Shown piece by piece: positions 42,132 to 55,894 of a stretch of DNA of 64,000 nt. This stretch comes from Hyaloperonospora brassicae (Eukaryota; Oomycota; Peronosporomycetes; Peronosporales; Peronosporaceae): contig CANTFL010000478.1 of assembly GCA_947650285.1 (NCBI GenBank), positions 7,501 through 71,500 of the forward strand. Direction: 5' to 3'. The position numbers and the translations under genes were made by a program. Below the pieces are notes generated by a model that saw nothing but the letters and a program-made list of their open reading frames with translations, did not search any database and was not told where the DNA came from. How positions within the stretch are numbered: the stretch's first letter is position 1; every line of letters starts with the position of its first letter.

Positions 42132-45100
42132 GCTGCGCGTAAGCGCTAATTTTATCAGATTTTTACACCGATAACAATGTAGAAACGTTAAGACATCTCT
42201 TTGCTTGTAGAAAATCGCAATTCACAAACATGCGCTCCCGACCTTTCCAATATAGCTGTTGTATAATTTTTAGACGTAGCACCATTCGCGTGCGCATGGC
42301 TTTGTAATAGTTAGCATAAAGATGAATATGGAACTTTTTTTGCATGCAAAAACATGTAAAAATTTTGGAGGAGTCGCGATCCAATGATGACTACTTAACC
42401 GTGTACAAAGCACTGCACCAAAACTTGCCGGATTACAGATGTGGTACTTTAAGCTTCTTAACAGTGCTATAAACTTTTGCTTCTTTTGTGCTACCAATAT
42501 CGGACGGCCTGTTTACTACACAATGGACTCGCTATATGTAATCTACGCTTTTACATAGGGCTCAATTACCTGTCGATTTCTGATGAAATCTCTTTTTAGC
42601 GATCTTATAGTTAGATGATCTAAATACAAGATCATCAATCATTTTGGTGTGAGACCGTCCGATTTGTCCGTATGCGCCATTTTCGTATTCATGATCATCC
42701 ATCCACTTTTTGGCCATGTAGACTGCTTTCACTAATGGTTCTAATATAGGCTAGATTGCTTAGTCGATCGCTGATGCCCATATATATATATTTTTGGTGC
42801 GTCCGAGAGTTTAGCATATTTGTCTCGCAATGTTTTTTGTAAAGTCATTCAAGCATTTAATGCATTCTCCTGTGCCTCTGTATTCGAGCACCTTCCGTCG
42901 TCGGTATATCTGAAAAAAATTATTTTGGAGAAGGTAGACGCTCATTGTATTTAAGGAGTATAATACAACCTTGTGTAGTAAGTTACTAAACGTATATTTT
43001 CTATCACAACATCTAATTAAACGACTAATCCCTCTACCAACAATGGTAAAATTATCGTGAGGTCGCTTCTTTGACCACGTGATTACCGCCTTGGCTTGAA
43101 ATCCTATTTTAACGCGACTTTCGCAATATTAAAACGATACATTGATATATCGATATATTAATATAACGAGCAATAGGTTTGGCGTATATCGACAATATCT
43201 TTTATTATATATTCAGTATACGTTAGCAAATTTCGTGGTGTCCCATTAAGCAATTTTGTACTGACACTTTATGTTGGTGAATACAAGTATTCATCCCGCA
43301 CTTGATTGCAAACTTCACATCTTAAATACCACGATCATACATACTTCGTTGGCTTTTAGATTGTCCAATCCATAAATCGTTAGAATAGAATCGATGCATT
43401 GGAAGACCTTGTTGCATGAGCTTGTGATCATTAATCAAGCGACCGGCGTTCCGTTATCTCGTACCGATATAATATATATTTCAGATAGTTAGCGGTCTTA
43501 ACCTTAATATGTGTGGTGAAAAACTTTGCCCCGTTACCCACTTTAGGCCGGGATGTCATTTTCCACATTTCAACCTATACGGTAAGATTGGACTACAAAT
43601 TAGTGTATTATTAAACGCATACGAGATATGCGGGGATAAACGAGGATACGTGGTGTGGCTATTGTTTTGCGTATATGCAGCCTCAAGGTTTTAGCTTATT
43701 GCGGGCGATATGAGTCCAAATTAGTCTTAACGGCCCTAGTTCGTCTATATTTACCTGAAATGTTGATCTTTCTTCCTGTAGTATATCAGTATCTACTGAT
43801 CCCATTGTTCCGCTTAAAATATACTAAATTGACATATGGAGACCGTTAGACTGATCAGGCTCTTTGTGAAGTATCATATGATGTCCGACTGACGTTTATA
43901 GTACTACAATATCATATAGCTAGATATGTACCCGTTACGATCTTGCCTAATAGAAAAAATTCAATCACGATCCCCATAGTTTGCTATAACTTATTCGCAA
44001 AGAATTTATTATCGCTATGCAGGCACTACCAGTTCAAAACTGTAAGAGTAGATATTCACTTTTTCAACGGTCGTTTCTGTAAGAGTGCGGCGATGCCTTA
44101 TCATACCCACTCATAAATTGCTTCAGTACCCGATAAATTGTTTATGAGCCCAATTGCGAAAAACAAAAAAATTTCAGATTTAATCCCCTACCTTTGCCGA
44201 CAGCGAGATTCGAGCTTTGGTCATACAATTGAGTGAGCGAGCCAACTTTATTTGTAAACATTGATCATAATCGCGTTTTGGTTTAGAATTGCTTACTCAG
44301 ATTAATAGTATAAAAGCAAATTCTCGAATCAAGCGGCTGATACTCGATCTTAAACACATATTTTATAGTTAAGCTACAGGAAAACTATAATCCTACAAAA
44401 TGTCCCTTAGAACGATTCTTTAGCAAGAAAATGTACGAAAAGACCAGTAAGGAATTAAAAATATGCTATCTTAGAAAGTAACTAGATTCGATATTATGAG
44501 GATAAAATCATCATATTAGAATGAAAAAGAAAATGTGGCGTCTTTACAGAATATATATCAGTATTCTAGATATCTTATACGTGAATGGTTTTGAAGGCGA
44601 TTCGGCAAAGAATTTGTTTTATGGACAAATTGCAAAATTTTGATATATATTAACAATTATTTTTAGACCTGAGCGATTGGATAATGACTTGGATGCAAGA
44701 AGGACGTATCAAAAGATCAATACTATATCATCGCTTGTAGCGCAAAGAATGCGTAAGAAATTTCCATTTAGGTATCAACTTACTTAAATCGATATGCCAC
44801 ATCCGATTTGATATTAACTTATAAATCCATTCGGCACAATCGCAACCAACTTGTTTCTATCATTCCCGCAGTAGATCGAGTTTCGAACTGTAGCATTTAC
44901 GACAAAAAATTAGGTAATTTTTTCGCATATTTGTGTTTCACTATAAGCACATGTCAGCTTTCCTGTTGTGTATGATTGTAAAGGCAAATATATGTAAATA
45001 GATCTTGGCCATTTTGCGACCTCGTAAAAAAAAAGAAATGAGAAAGACTGTGCCAGCTTTGCTGGGAAATAGTTGTAAAGTGATAGAGTGCATGCAGACT

Positions 45101-48100
45101 GTATTAGCATCGGACGATAGATTTCATGTAAATAGAAATCTTCATAGTTTATACATATGTTAAGCAAGAAAAATGAATCATCACAACGAAAAGCGACGGA
45201 TCTACAAAATCTTTGTGTTTTTTGTGCGCGGGAAATTTATTTGCGGCGCCAAGAACCAGAGTTAAATAAACGTGCTAGTCGTACTCTTGCTGTCGTTTGT
45301 GTGTCGCTTCATCCGAGAGAGTTCAAGGAATATGCATCGACTTTTGTCTCTATAACAGAATTATGAACAAAATATGTCTTATGTTTTATGGCTTAACACC
45401 ATCTCGCTAAAACACTGCCACTCACTGCGTGTGACTTTTTAAGAGGTTAATATCATACTTCATGTCACTTTGTTAGTCATTAGAATTATATGACACATCT
45501 GTATCACATCATAAACGAACCAGACGCATCTCATCGTGCCCTCGTATGGACTTTTAGTGTGTATATAGATAGTGAATCGACATATCAACATTTGCTGACA
45601 ATATCACTATAAAGCTGATGTCACCATGCGGATTTTTCCGATGATAATACGCCGATACTATTTATTAGTAACGGTCGTCGGCCTCGATGCCAACGAAGGT
45701 ATGAACTGTGTTAAAGTGGGCATAATCATCGAATGGCGGTGCTTCGTTTCGATAGATTCGTAATTGTTTACAAGAAAAAACGGCTTTATTCTTTTTGGTC
45801 ACAAAATTTTCTTTAAAGTGGCTGAATAGAATGCTAGGGCTTATTGTACGAGAAGATAATGTAAATTTAAACGTGTGTGATGCTTAGAAATGTAGGGTTA
45901 GACGAACGCGCAGCTGTTGAACTATTCAAGGCGGTCGATGTATTACATTGCGCAGTATACAACGCTAGAACGAACTATGTAAACGTATTTGCGGAACACA
46001 TATGCTTATTACATGTGTCAAATTATAAATAAGTTCATGACCGTGATACAGTATCTACACGCCGTTAGATGTATCAAAAACAATTATTTCGATAGTATAG
46101 CAAGAAGGAATGCTGAGTTTGCGCCACCGATTTACAAAGATATTTGAAGCCTATAGTGAATTTAAAGCGATTTTTGGCTTTTAAAATAGCTTAGAAAATT
46201 GCGGTAATTGTGATGATAGTGAAATAAAATGATTTTTGAACCTGCGGACAACATAGTGTACTCCTTTTATTACACATATCTTTACATTGCAAAATATAGA
46301 TCTAGCTGAGCATCTATTTCATATGGATATACATTATGAGGATTGTTGTCGTTTAAGCATGATCTGTTTCTTTTTACTAATATCAATTACAAACTACCAT
46401 TGATACACATATTGCCAAGATTATGTGTCACGTCTACATCAACCACGAGTTCCTGTCGATACGCAAAAAATACGGTTCCATTTAATTATATAACATATAA
46501 ATACATATCTTGTATTGAAAAAAGTGTACCTTTTACGTGATGACACTAGTAATAAATGGAACTGAATCATGGTGTTGAGGTAATGTGGCGATTACAATAA
46601 ATGATATTGAATCATCACTAATGTTAAATAAACGAATTTTAGAGCGTATAACTCCGGTTTCATAATTTGACCTTCCTTTCTCATCATAAGTAATCGTCGG
46701 TAAAGCGGGAAACTTTTTTTGATAATTTTGTGCTTTAATGATGGAATGGATTGAGTTAAAGTGAAACGGAGTGGGGATGTAATATACAGAAGTATTATTT
46801 AAAGTATATATACTTAATTGTGACACCATTTTATTTTTTTTGAAAGTAAATGTACTTTTTGATATAACTGTATTTCAATTTACGTCTCACAGCATCAATA
46901 CGTAATCAGGTGTATCGGCTTTCCAGATCCCGATCATGGCTAAACTACTGACCTTGATAATTCGTAGGAAATTAAACGCTCAAAATTGCTACGTGATACA
47001 TAAGATTCCTGACCAAAAGAAGTTTACCTTTTCAATGTTTGTTAAACTTTGTCAAAACATTTACACTAAAGATTAATTGGGGATCTAATTCATTTGCACG
47101 CTTGATTTAGTATCTGTGTGTCATCATGCCGTATCACAGCCTTTTTATGATAGCGTGCACATTAGACATTTATTATTTATCTTGATCAAATATCAATTAT
47201 ATTACGATCATTAGGTTTTGCAACCGCTTTCGTCGTGTAATTCAACCAAAAATGGTAATATCGGATAGTCATACGAAACTACACAATTAAATCAGATCTA
47301 ATATTGATCGTTAGCCTAATATGACAGTGATTTAGTTTAGCGATAGAAGTCAAGTATATGAGTTAGCCATCGTAATGAGGTATATATGTCTGTGATCTAC
47401 ATTATCTATATATCGACCGCAACCGATTTTTCTTTTCGACCGAGTTCAAACTGAAATCGCTTAAACATTATTCTATTAATCATCGTAATTGATCTAACTC
47501 CAGATTCTCTGGCAAAAGCTTCATCACCAGAAAGCATATCGGGTTGCCCTCATCGAGCTATTCGATTCGATCAACAATTTCTCAGTGACAATTAAGCTCT
47601 TAGAAGATCTCAATAATGTATCGAACGAAGTCATATCACCTGTCGTTAAAGATAAATATCGAGATCCGGTTGGCTAACTAGCTTAAACCAGAATTATTGA
47701 TATGAAACCATGACGTAACATAGCTCATAGCCGAATGGACTATTTTGTTGATACACACAACAGAACCATATTTCCATTATCATAGATTTGTATCCATTAT
47801 TGTAAGTAAAAGCTGACACATCCTTACATCACGATGCTCATTCCAAAGTGATCTGACAAGATATGTTAGTGTGTGCCGTCGAGCAAGACGAGAGTTAACT
47901 TTATATGTAGCACAAACTCGATATATATTTTAGAGATTTATCAAAAAATGCAATAGACAATCTCGAAGTATGAATATGAACAAAATGTAGTTAATTGTTT
48001 TTCGATATCCCAAAACCTGCCACACGGCTATATCGTCCAAAGCAATATATTTAGAAACGACATGAAGAGGATGACCTACGCTAATGCGTTATAATTAAGT

Positions 48101-51100
48101 AAGCCGATATCGCTTGGATCAGCAAAATATAACTTCAACTGATTCCAAAAAAGATGTACGAGAGAGTAGGGACAGCACAAAGAACAACTAATTTTTTTAT
48201 ATTGTTGCGTAAAAGATTTTACAGACACAACGAACATTATCGTTCTTTCTTTTCTCAGTATTACAACCGGCAACACATTAATGTGCATTAAAAATCGGGG
48301 AATCAGATGTTGATAATTTTACAACAATTTTTGCAATCAACCATTGAGTGCTAAAAACCTCTACGACCGATTTTGGGCGTGGCGTTTAATATGCGTGAGA
48401 TACCAGCATCTGTCACATGAACTTGTGACTTTGGTGAATGGATGACACGATATATCTATATATCAGACCACGCATTCAACAAATCTATCATATTCTACAG
48501 GTTAAATGGCTAGAAACAAACAGAGAATTTTTTTTTCCAAATTCAACAGAGTGGTAGATGAAAAGGACGAATACATTTCCTTTGTAGACATAGAAATCTT
48601 TAACATTTAGTGGTCAACAATATATTCTTGGATAGTGTCATATCTAATATTGAGGTTCGGCTCGCGCTAATATTAGGATTTTGCTATATTTGCAAAAAAT
48701 AATACGTCAAGAGATTAGTCACTTTATCACTAATATCAAAGACTATAAATTCGAGTGACAATGGTGCAAAAGTACTGACTCATATTTGCATTTGTAATAA
48801 AAGTAACGATTAAATATAGATATTCTAACTATAGATTATGATTCGAACGTGCAAAGTTCGACAGACGTGCAATATAAGAGGTAAACTAGAACATGCTTGT
48901 GATTCCATTTGGTTTGTCCTCTTGGACATACATAGGTATGTGGTGGACCATATAATAAATTGTTTGCATTAAGAAAATTCCGTTACGCCAAAAAGCAGAA
49001 CGGGTAACGGGCAACACCAAATTTCGTTAGTACAATTCTACGTATGTAATAAAGAAATAATTTGGCAAACAAATTTATTGAACATTACTCCAAGACCTTG
49101 ACAAAAAAATAGAATCACACTAAAGCTTAGGTGCAGGTCATTAACTTTTATGTTGCGTTTGTATTATCCACTGTAAAGTGCAGCTTTCTACTCGACTGGA
49201 TTGTTACTGCACTCGAATCAGCTTTGCCTATGCTTTATAAGGCCGGAGTCTAATATCATTGTAATAAATCGTATGTGTACTTTCGAGGACAAAAATTGCG
49301 AATAAACCCAACCATTGCGGAAAGATGCCACCACTCCACAAATTTTCACAACAACTGGAATTTTATTACACGAAAAGGTATGCTGATCCTCTAACCGTAA
49401 ACAATCGTGTATAGAGGTATTAGACGAATGCCATACTTATGTTAACGAGAATTTACCTTCACTAAGACTCGATCCACAAAATTCATCGATCGATCCGAAA
49501 ATGTGCAGCATATTTAGCATCCGTCAATGCTGATTTTACTTCCGGCAGGCGCCCTGATAGAATGTCTATTACTTAAATACTCTTAATAGGCAATGATTAC
49601 CTTTTGTGCGACTTTTTATTTCAGCACTATTCGATGTCCGTGCTGTGCGGAGCCTTTCTAGCCAATATGTCACGACAAAGAGTCAGTACACCGAAATATC
49701 TCTACCAGGCAGATAACTGATGCCGGTGTCGCAATTTATATCAAAAAAATACGTAGCAGTTCCTTTGCATGTAAACAATACCTATAGCTTAAAGTGTTTT
49801 TTAATGCAACTTATATATATTGGCATTACCTTGTGAACACAAGTTCTACCTCATACGGTCTTCGCAATCAGTCGACGGTATTTATAAGAGTTGAATTTAT
49901 TTTGCAGTAATTAATTAGTGTAGCTGTTACAGTAGAGCATACTTATGATCAGCCATTTCTCCATTATTATAAGTTATTATTTCTTTGTTCGTCGCTAGCA
50001 ATAGGATTGTAGCTTACTGTAATGCAAAGTGATAAGCAAGATAACATGCAGAAGTAGAGCAAACATATATATATTTCCTGTCTGCAGTCGCAGATTTTAT
50101 ATACGTCTCGAATAAAAAAGTGATTGGTGATCGGCGCACCATTCCCAAAACAAATTTTACATAGCCATCAATCATTGACACACGACTGCATCCAGTCGTG
50201 CAATCGTAAAATACTCACGCAGTTTTTCAGCCATCATTGTATGTACTACTAAGCGTGTTCTTAGGTCCTGTAGAAACACCAACACATGGGCCTATGGGTA
50301 AAATCGCCTTTTTTAAAAAAAAGACCAAGCAGCTAACATGTGTTTTATAACAATTCGTGGCTATACCTTACAAAAACCAAATTGCTTGCGTCAAACAAAA
50401 TGCAAATGCTCATGAAAACTTCAATATTTAGCGTTAATACTTAGTTCACGCAACAAATGTACTATACATATAGGAATATTGGTTATCCCATGTCGATAGG
50501 CGTCTGTATGCTAACGAAAGTGTTTCAGTATATAATACGTACATCATTGTGCGTGCATCACATGTTTTGATAAAAGATTTACTAACCTTGTTTAACCTAT
50601 TTCTACCTATAATTATTGTTCCGTAGCATTCGATTCGCCGAAACAAAATACTTACAATAAGGTTTGGACGTGAAAATTTATTCAGCCTTGTCAAGGTGCA
50701 TACGAGATGTAACTTCACTATATTAATATTACATTTCTTTTGCTGATCCCATCGTATAGTTGCTATACCAGATTCCCGGTGATTTGATTTTTCCCGGGTG
50801 GTAATATCTATATCGAAGATACCGTATTCGTTTAAAATTCTCTTTTTAAACTCATACCTCCGCAATAGAAGCTATTTGTGCTAGTTTTTGCTCCTAATGG
50901 ATAAATTTAGATAAATCTAATAATTTGATACCCATAACGGGACATGCGAGTAACCCATAATATTAAAAAAAACAAACAAATATAGTTTGCTTAATCTATA
51001 TCGCATGCAATCATAGTAGATCGTTCAACTAAGGCGAAAAATTGTTAAAATTTTTGATACACTATTAATATGCTATTGCCATTTACTCTTCGATCCAAGA

Positions 51101-53224
51101 AAATGACGCTAGTTGACGAGATAAAAAAAGATTATTTATCAAATGGAAATATTTATATGAAGGATCTAATAAAGTCATTATTTTTGACCATTAGACGTGG
51201 TCGATGCATATCTGTATTGATTCTATATTCGTGCCAAAATAATGTCACTTCATTAGGTGCTCGCATTTTTCTGACAGATTAACAAAACAACGTCATTTAA
51301 TATTCATGCGTTCATTATCAGCGCTATCTTACTGTATCATTTCTTGTCACATGCTCAAAACCCATTGAGAAGCAATCTTTCTTGTAAGGCTTGTTCTACG
51401 AATCCAGTATACAGCCTCGCGCATATCACTTTGACCGCGACGCGTTTTTACCATCTCTATGGAATGTGTCAGACATTATAAATTTCCATCATTATGATCA
51501 CTAATCAGATGGCTAAATTTTATAATCACAAACGTCAGCTATATTTGTTTCTTGTCAAAAAGCATATGCGTGGTTTAACGATTTTATAGTATTTTTCTTA
51601 CAGTCGAGGCATTCAACATCCTTGCAGGCTGCGTCCCTGAGAAGTCATAGTTCCATTTTTATCAACACGTCTGGCTGTTGTATCAATAAATTGGATGGCT
51701 AGCTTAAATGTGCACATCTACCTTACAGATTTAGACCGAGCAAAAGTCATTTAGTCGGCCATTGTATCGTGCAACTCAATTTGCCACAAATATCCACCAT
51801 TCTTTCTTGAATACCATGTAGCTGGTATATCACCGCCACGTTTGCAATCACATTACCTCCATACCTTGTTCCGTACAAGCAGACTGGTCGATAAATATAT
51901 ATCATCTGTGTGGTAAAGAAACGTTGCTTCATGATGTACAAGCTTACAAATTAGTTCTTTTGATGAAACGCATATAATCCTTGATGATGTCTCAGGTGGT
52001 GCACTGGGCCCAGCGCATCTCTTCGTCTAGACCTTGCTAGGTGTAGCATGTAGTTACTCCGTTGCATTCTTCTATATATGCTTACTCATTATTGCAAACG
52101 GCTAGCTTCTGAATTATCCAATCATGGAGCTCGGCCATCTTTAAACACATCATTGTCTATGGCAGGAGTCCCCATTGATCGTATCATCTTGGCCTTACCT
52201 TTATCAGTAATAAGACACATATGGTCGATATGATTGCACCTCGCATCGTGAAATACTTAATATAATCGCGTAATGTAATCATCGCCAACACTTCGTCGAA
52301 GTATCTATATTTGCTAGATAATCGACGTGGAAGACTTCACTTCACATATTATAAGTATTTTAATATTTTGATTTTCACCTATAGCTCTAGTTTTACAGTA
52401 TTAAGAACAATTTATATTAACGATGCGATTTACAAAGGCCGTTCATTTTACAGTTTGCTCCTACCATCCTACCAAATAGGTTACGTGTAATACTGCCGTA
52501 ACACCCATTGTTTAGCGTAACATAGTATATTTGGTCTACACGACAGACATACGACATTATTCTCACAGTGTTAGAAATCTTAATGCGTGAATCAGCTTGA
52601 AGTTACCTATTGCAACCAGCTGCATAGATTGGATTTACAGGTTTCGCTCTGGATTGATAATAGCATAAGATGCCTTTGTACATTTACGTGTGCAATTTAT
52701 GTATAAAATAGTAGCCGACCTAAAATATTTTAGAAGGCGGTCTACTGTTGGGAGAATTCGTAACGGCAATTTCCATTTCTTTCCGATCTTAGATAGCTTT
52801 GTTTAATTCTTTAGAATTATGAATTGCTGCCCTGCCGCAATATAAGTGAGATCGTGTTTCTTTCTTATAGGTAATAGAATCTATCAATGCGTGAGACTAC
52901 ACACTTGCAAGGCACGAAACGATTGTGGTAACTTGTATTAATCTGCCTTTAATAGGCGGGGACCATGGAGAACGCTTTAAGCTATGTCTACGTTACAGTG
53001 CTTAAGGACAACGCGCAAATTTACGGAACTCGGATTCAGTGGCTTGCTTGCTAACTTGGACATATGTGCGCGCCCAATTAAAGGCAATTCCACCACATTT
53101 AGATTCTCACCAAAGACTCGAATGGAACGAACGACATATGGTTGATGCAGGCGAGGCCAAATACGTACGTATACTGTCTACCACTTCATCGGACTAAAAT
53201 GTTGCCAGTACAGTATGTATGGAC
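42132..53224. other. AT-rich gene desert
   Basis: About 11 kb of AT-rich DNA with scattered (TA)n, no ORF above about 140 codons and no motif in those present (largest 50446-50865 minus). No RNA gene recognised. Short LTR-like words occur (tgccccgttac near 43530, ggtaacgggcaac near 49005) but without a traceable LTR. It is likely ancient decayed repeats. Confidence 0.6.
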
Positions 53225-53350
53225 CTATAGGTAAACGCGTTCTAGACTCGTTAAGGCTTCTAGCCGGGGTCTAGTCAGTGGATTGTTAGAATACAATTAA
53301 AAACTACCCAATTTATAACTTTGTGGCTATTACAACACATTGCAGCCATT
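53225..53350. repeat. Dispersed repeat, copy B
   Basis: Aligns with 30527-30650 (aaacgcgttctagactcgttaaggctt..., aatacaattaaaaactaccc). The alignment fades on both sides. Confidence 0.45.
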
Positions 53351-53854
53351 CCAACATTTCATATATGCCCTAACGTTTGTTGAATTTCTGGAGTCAATAC
53401 GAGTATACTTGTGATACCAACCCCCTCTCGACGACATGAGACTTAACTTACACGAGCATCTATCTCGCTCGAGCTGTCCTAGATCTTCTTACGCCTCTAT
53501 CGGAACTATCTACCTTCTCTTTGGCCAGCTTTTATGTTGCTAGCTTGCTATATAGTCCTGGATTCCTCCTTTGTCTTATCCGTGTCTTATCTCAATATCC
53601 TCTACTCTCCTCCCTGTGCTTGTGCACTTTCTCTCGCATTATTAAAAACCACTATAAAGTGACAAATGTCCAGCTCGTGCTCCCTTGTGCCATGAGCACT
53701 CGTATACAACGCGACTTGCCGGTGTTCCGGTCGCTGCTATCATACTGGAGATGCCAGAAGTGCTATGGCAACCCCGTCTGCGGAGCCTTTTACCATTATG
53801 ACACGTTAACCGCACTCGCACACACAGGTTGAACTCCCCAAAGTATATACTTAA
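53351..53854. other. Spacer before element 3
   Basis: Pyrimidine-rich stretch with a 103-codon plus-strand frame (53521-53832) without recognised features. Confidence 0.45.
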
Positions 53855-54296
53855 AGTAACGAGGTAGCCCGTTATATGATATTTTCATTAAGGATAAAAT
53901 GACAGTGAGGAACATTACGATGAATTTCATTTTTACAATATCACAGAGCATGATGATATTGTTGAAGATGACCGAAGGGTCTACTCATTGGTTGATATCG
54001 TGATAATATCAACCCACCAATCGCTGCTAGACGCGCGCAATGGGTGGTGAGTATACGTCACCATACATTTCGTTACATTAGTATAATGAAGACAGGACAA
54101 ACAGAGATTCAAGAGTTATAGGATTTAATTATATTAATAACAGTTTTACTTTTCCTACGACTAGAGTCTTTCACCTTTGTCGTTCTACCTTGCTCTAAGT
54201 AGTTCTACACCTAGCTGGGCTTTGACTATCACTACAGTCAGTGATAGTAAACTTCGTACTGGTTGACCAGTACGTAGTCGTCGGTGCCCCGTTACA
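53855..54296 (+). repeat. Element 3 5' LTR
   Basis: Starts agtaacgagg (terminal TG changed to AG) and ends GTGCCCCGTTACA. The four differences from the 3' copy are three G to A and one T to A, all read as changes in this copy. Confidence 0.95.
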
Positions 54297-54346
54297 CCTG
54301 GTAGCACTTCGTAGTCCATCCAAGGACCACACTCGCGTCGCCCAAC

Positions 54347-55470
54347 ATGAACATGTTGGACGAAATCGAAGGCGACAGATTTCACGGAACCCGTGAAAGT
54401 TACTTCATTTGAGCGATACCGAATGGAATGTGATCGAACGAACGAGTTCGACCGTTGGCGAAAAATCTATTCGGGTCATGCTGTTCACAAGGGATAGAGA
54501 CCAGCAACATGTAGTCATTAGCAAGTTCTTGCAACGAAAACTTGATGAGTCGCGAGCGCAGGTGACCTTGTTAAAGCAACAAGATCACCAGCGGACCGAA
54601 GCACTGAGGCAACATCAGTCTCAATCCGCACAGGCGACACGGAAGCGTCGACCGGGGTCTCTAAATCTAGAGATATCCAAGTATCACGGAGTCGAGGAAG
54701 ACTCCATGTTGAGGTGGTTCGTCGAGGTCGACGATGCCATAGAGGCCCGTTGCATCAACGATGAGCGAATGCAAGTCTCATTCTATCCGTCGTACTTGGC
54801 AGGGGACGCCAGGAATCGGGCCCTGAATCTCAAGTTGCACGACCCAAACGTATTTGGGTCGTAGAGGATCTTCAAGACCAGGCTCAGCGAGACGTTTGAG
54901 CCTCCCAGGGCAGAGTCCAGGACACTATCTAAATCCTCGGAATCAAACAGGGTTAGCGTAAGATTTACGCTTACTCTCAGCACGTACGCTACCTTGCAAG
55001 CTACATGGTAGTGAACCCAGTGAGTGAATTTGTGTTGATCATTATATTCATTGAAGGGCTGTCCGATGGTCACGTAAGGGACCACCTGTTCCGCGGAGAG
55101 GTGAAGACGCTCTCCGAAGCAATCTTCGCTGCGGAGCAGGAAGACTTAATTGTGAGACAGGCTCACATTACGCTGACCCCTTTTCGTCCGCAGAGGCGAT
55201 CAGCGGTCGGAGGTCCAGAGCTAATGGACCTCTATAATGTCGAGGGCGAGAAACCTCGCCCTGCGAATGACAAGCGATCGTTGAGATGCCATTGCTGTCA
55301 TATACTAGGACACTAGGCATATGAATGCAGTGTACCCCGCTCAGGACCTCGCGGTGCTGAGCGCAGTAATCGTCCACCAGTAAGAAGAACTGGAGGGAGA
55401 GGGTCCGATGCTGTTGCAAAGCCGCAACAGCTAAACCAACCACCAAAAAATGGTCGGATTCAGTAGGGGC
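54347..55470 (+). pseudogene. Element 3 gag (broken)
   Basis: ATG at 54347 (MNMLDEIEGDRFHGTRE), then a frameshift; open 54409-54864 with the Gln-rich region shared with element 1, a stop where the capsid should continue, then 55005-55316 with CHCCHILGH followed by TAG inside the zinc knuckle. Closer to element 1 gag than to element 2. Confidence 0.86.
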
Positions 55471-55516
55471 GGAGTGCCCTACTGATCCAGCAACATCAAG
55501 ACAATTTAAAAATCTC

Positions 55517-55861
55517 TTGACGAAGGTTGCTCCCGACACGCAGTTCCTGTGTTTATCTGCACCTGGTGATGAGGTGTTTCTCATCACCTTGAAAGTGGAA
55601 GTGACAAAGGACTTGTCACTTCGCGTCCTAGTTGACTATGGGGCGGTGAACAATTTTATTCGTCGCCAGTCGCTAGAGGCAGGAAGTTTTAACTTCGTGG
55701 ATCAGGAGATCCCTTTAACGAAGATGACGGTGCGCCTAGAGACAGAAGCATCGATAATTGTGAAGAAACGTGTAGTCGGAATTCACTTCACGTTGAACGA
55801 TGAACAGTACGATGATGATTTCATCGTGCTTGACCTAGATGACAAGTTCGACGTCATCTAG
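55517..55861 (+). pseudogene. Element 3 protease (inactive)
   Basis: The active-site loop reads LVDYGAVNNF: Asp, Gly and Ala are kept, but the residues around them differ from the usual D-S/T-G-A-S/T. The frame stops at the same TAG (DVI-stop) as element 1. From about 55808 the DNA is nearly identical to element 1. Confidence 0.83.
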
Positions 55862-55894
55862 GGGTTGCCTTAGCTCAGGAAATACAAGCCAAAG

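Noticed and set aside
45157..45366. Small plus-strand ORF in the gene desert.
   Set aside because: 70 codons, no motif, and AT-rich surroundings; the length is expected by chance.
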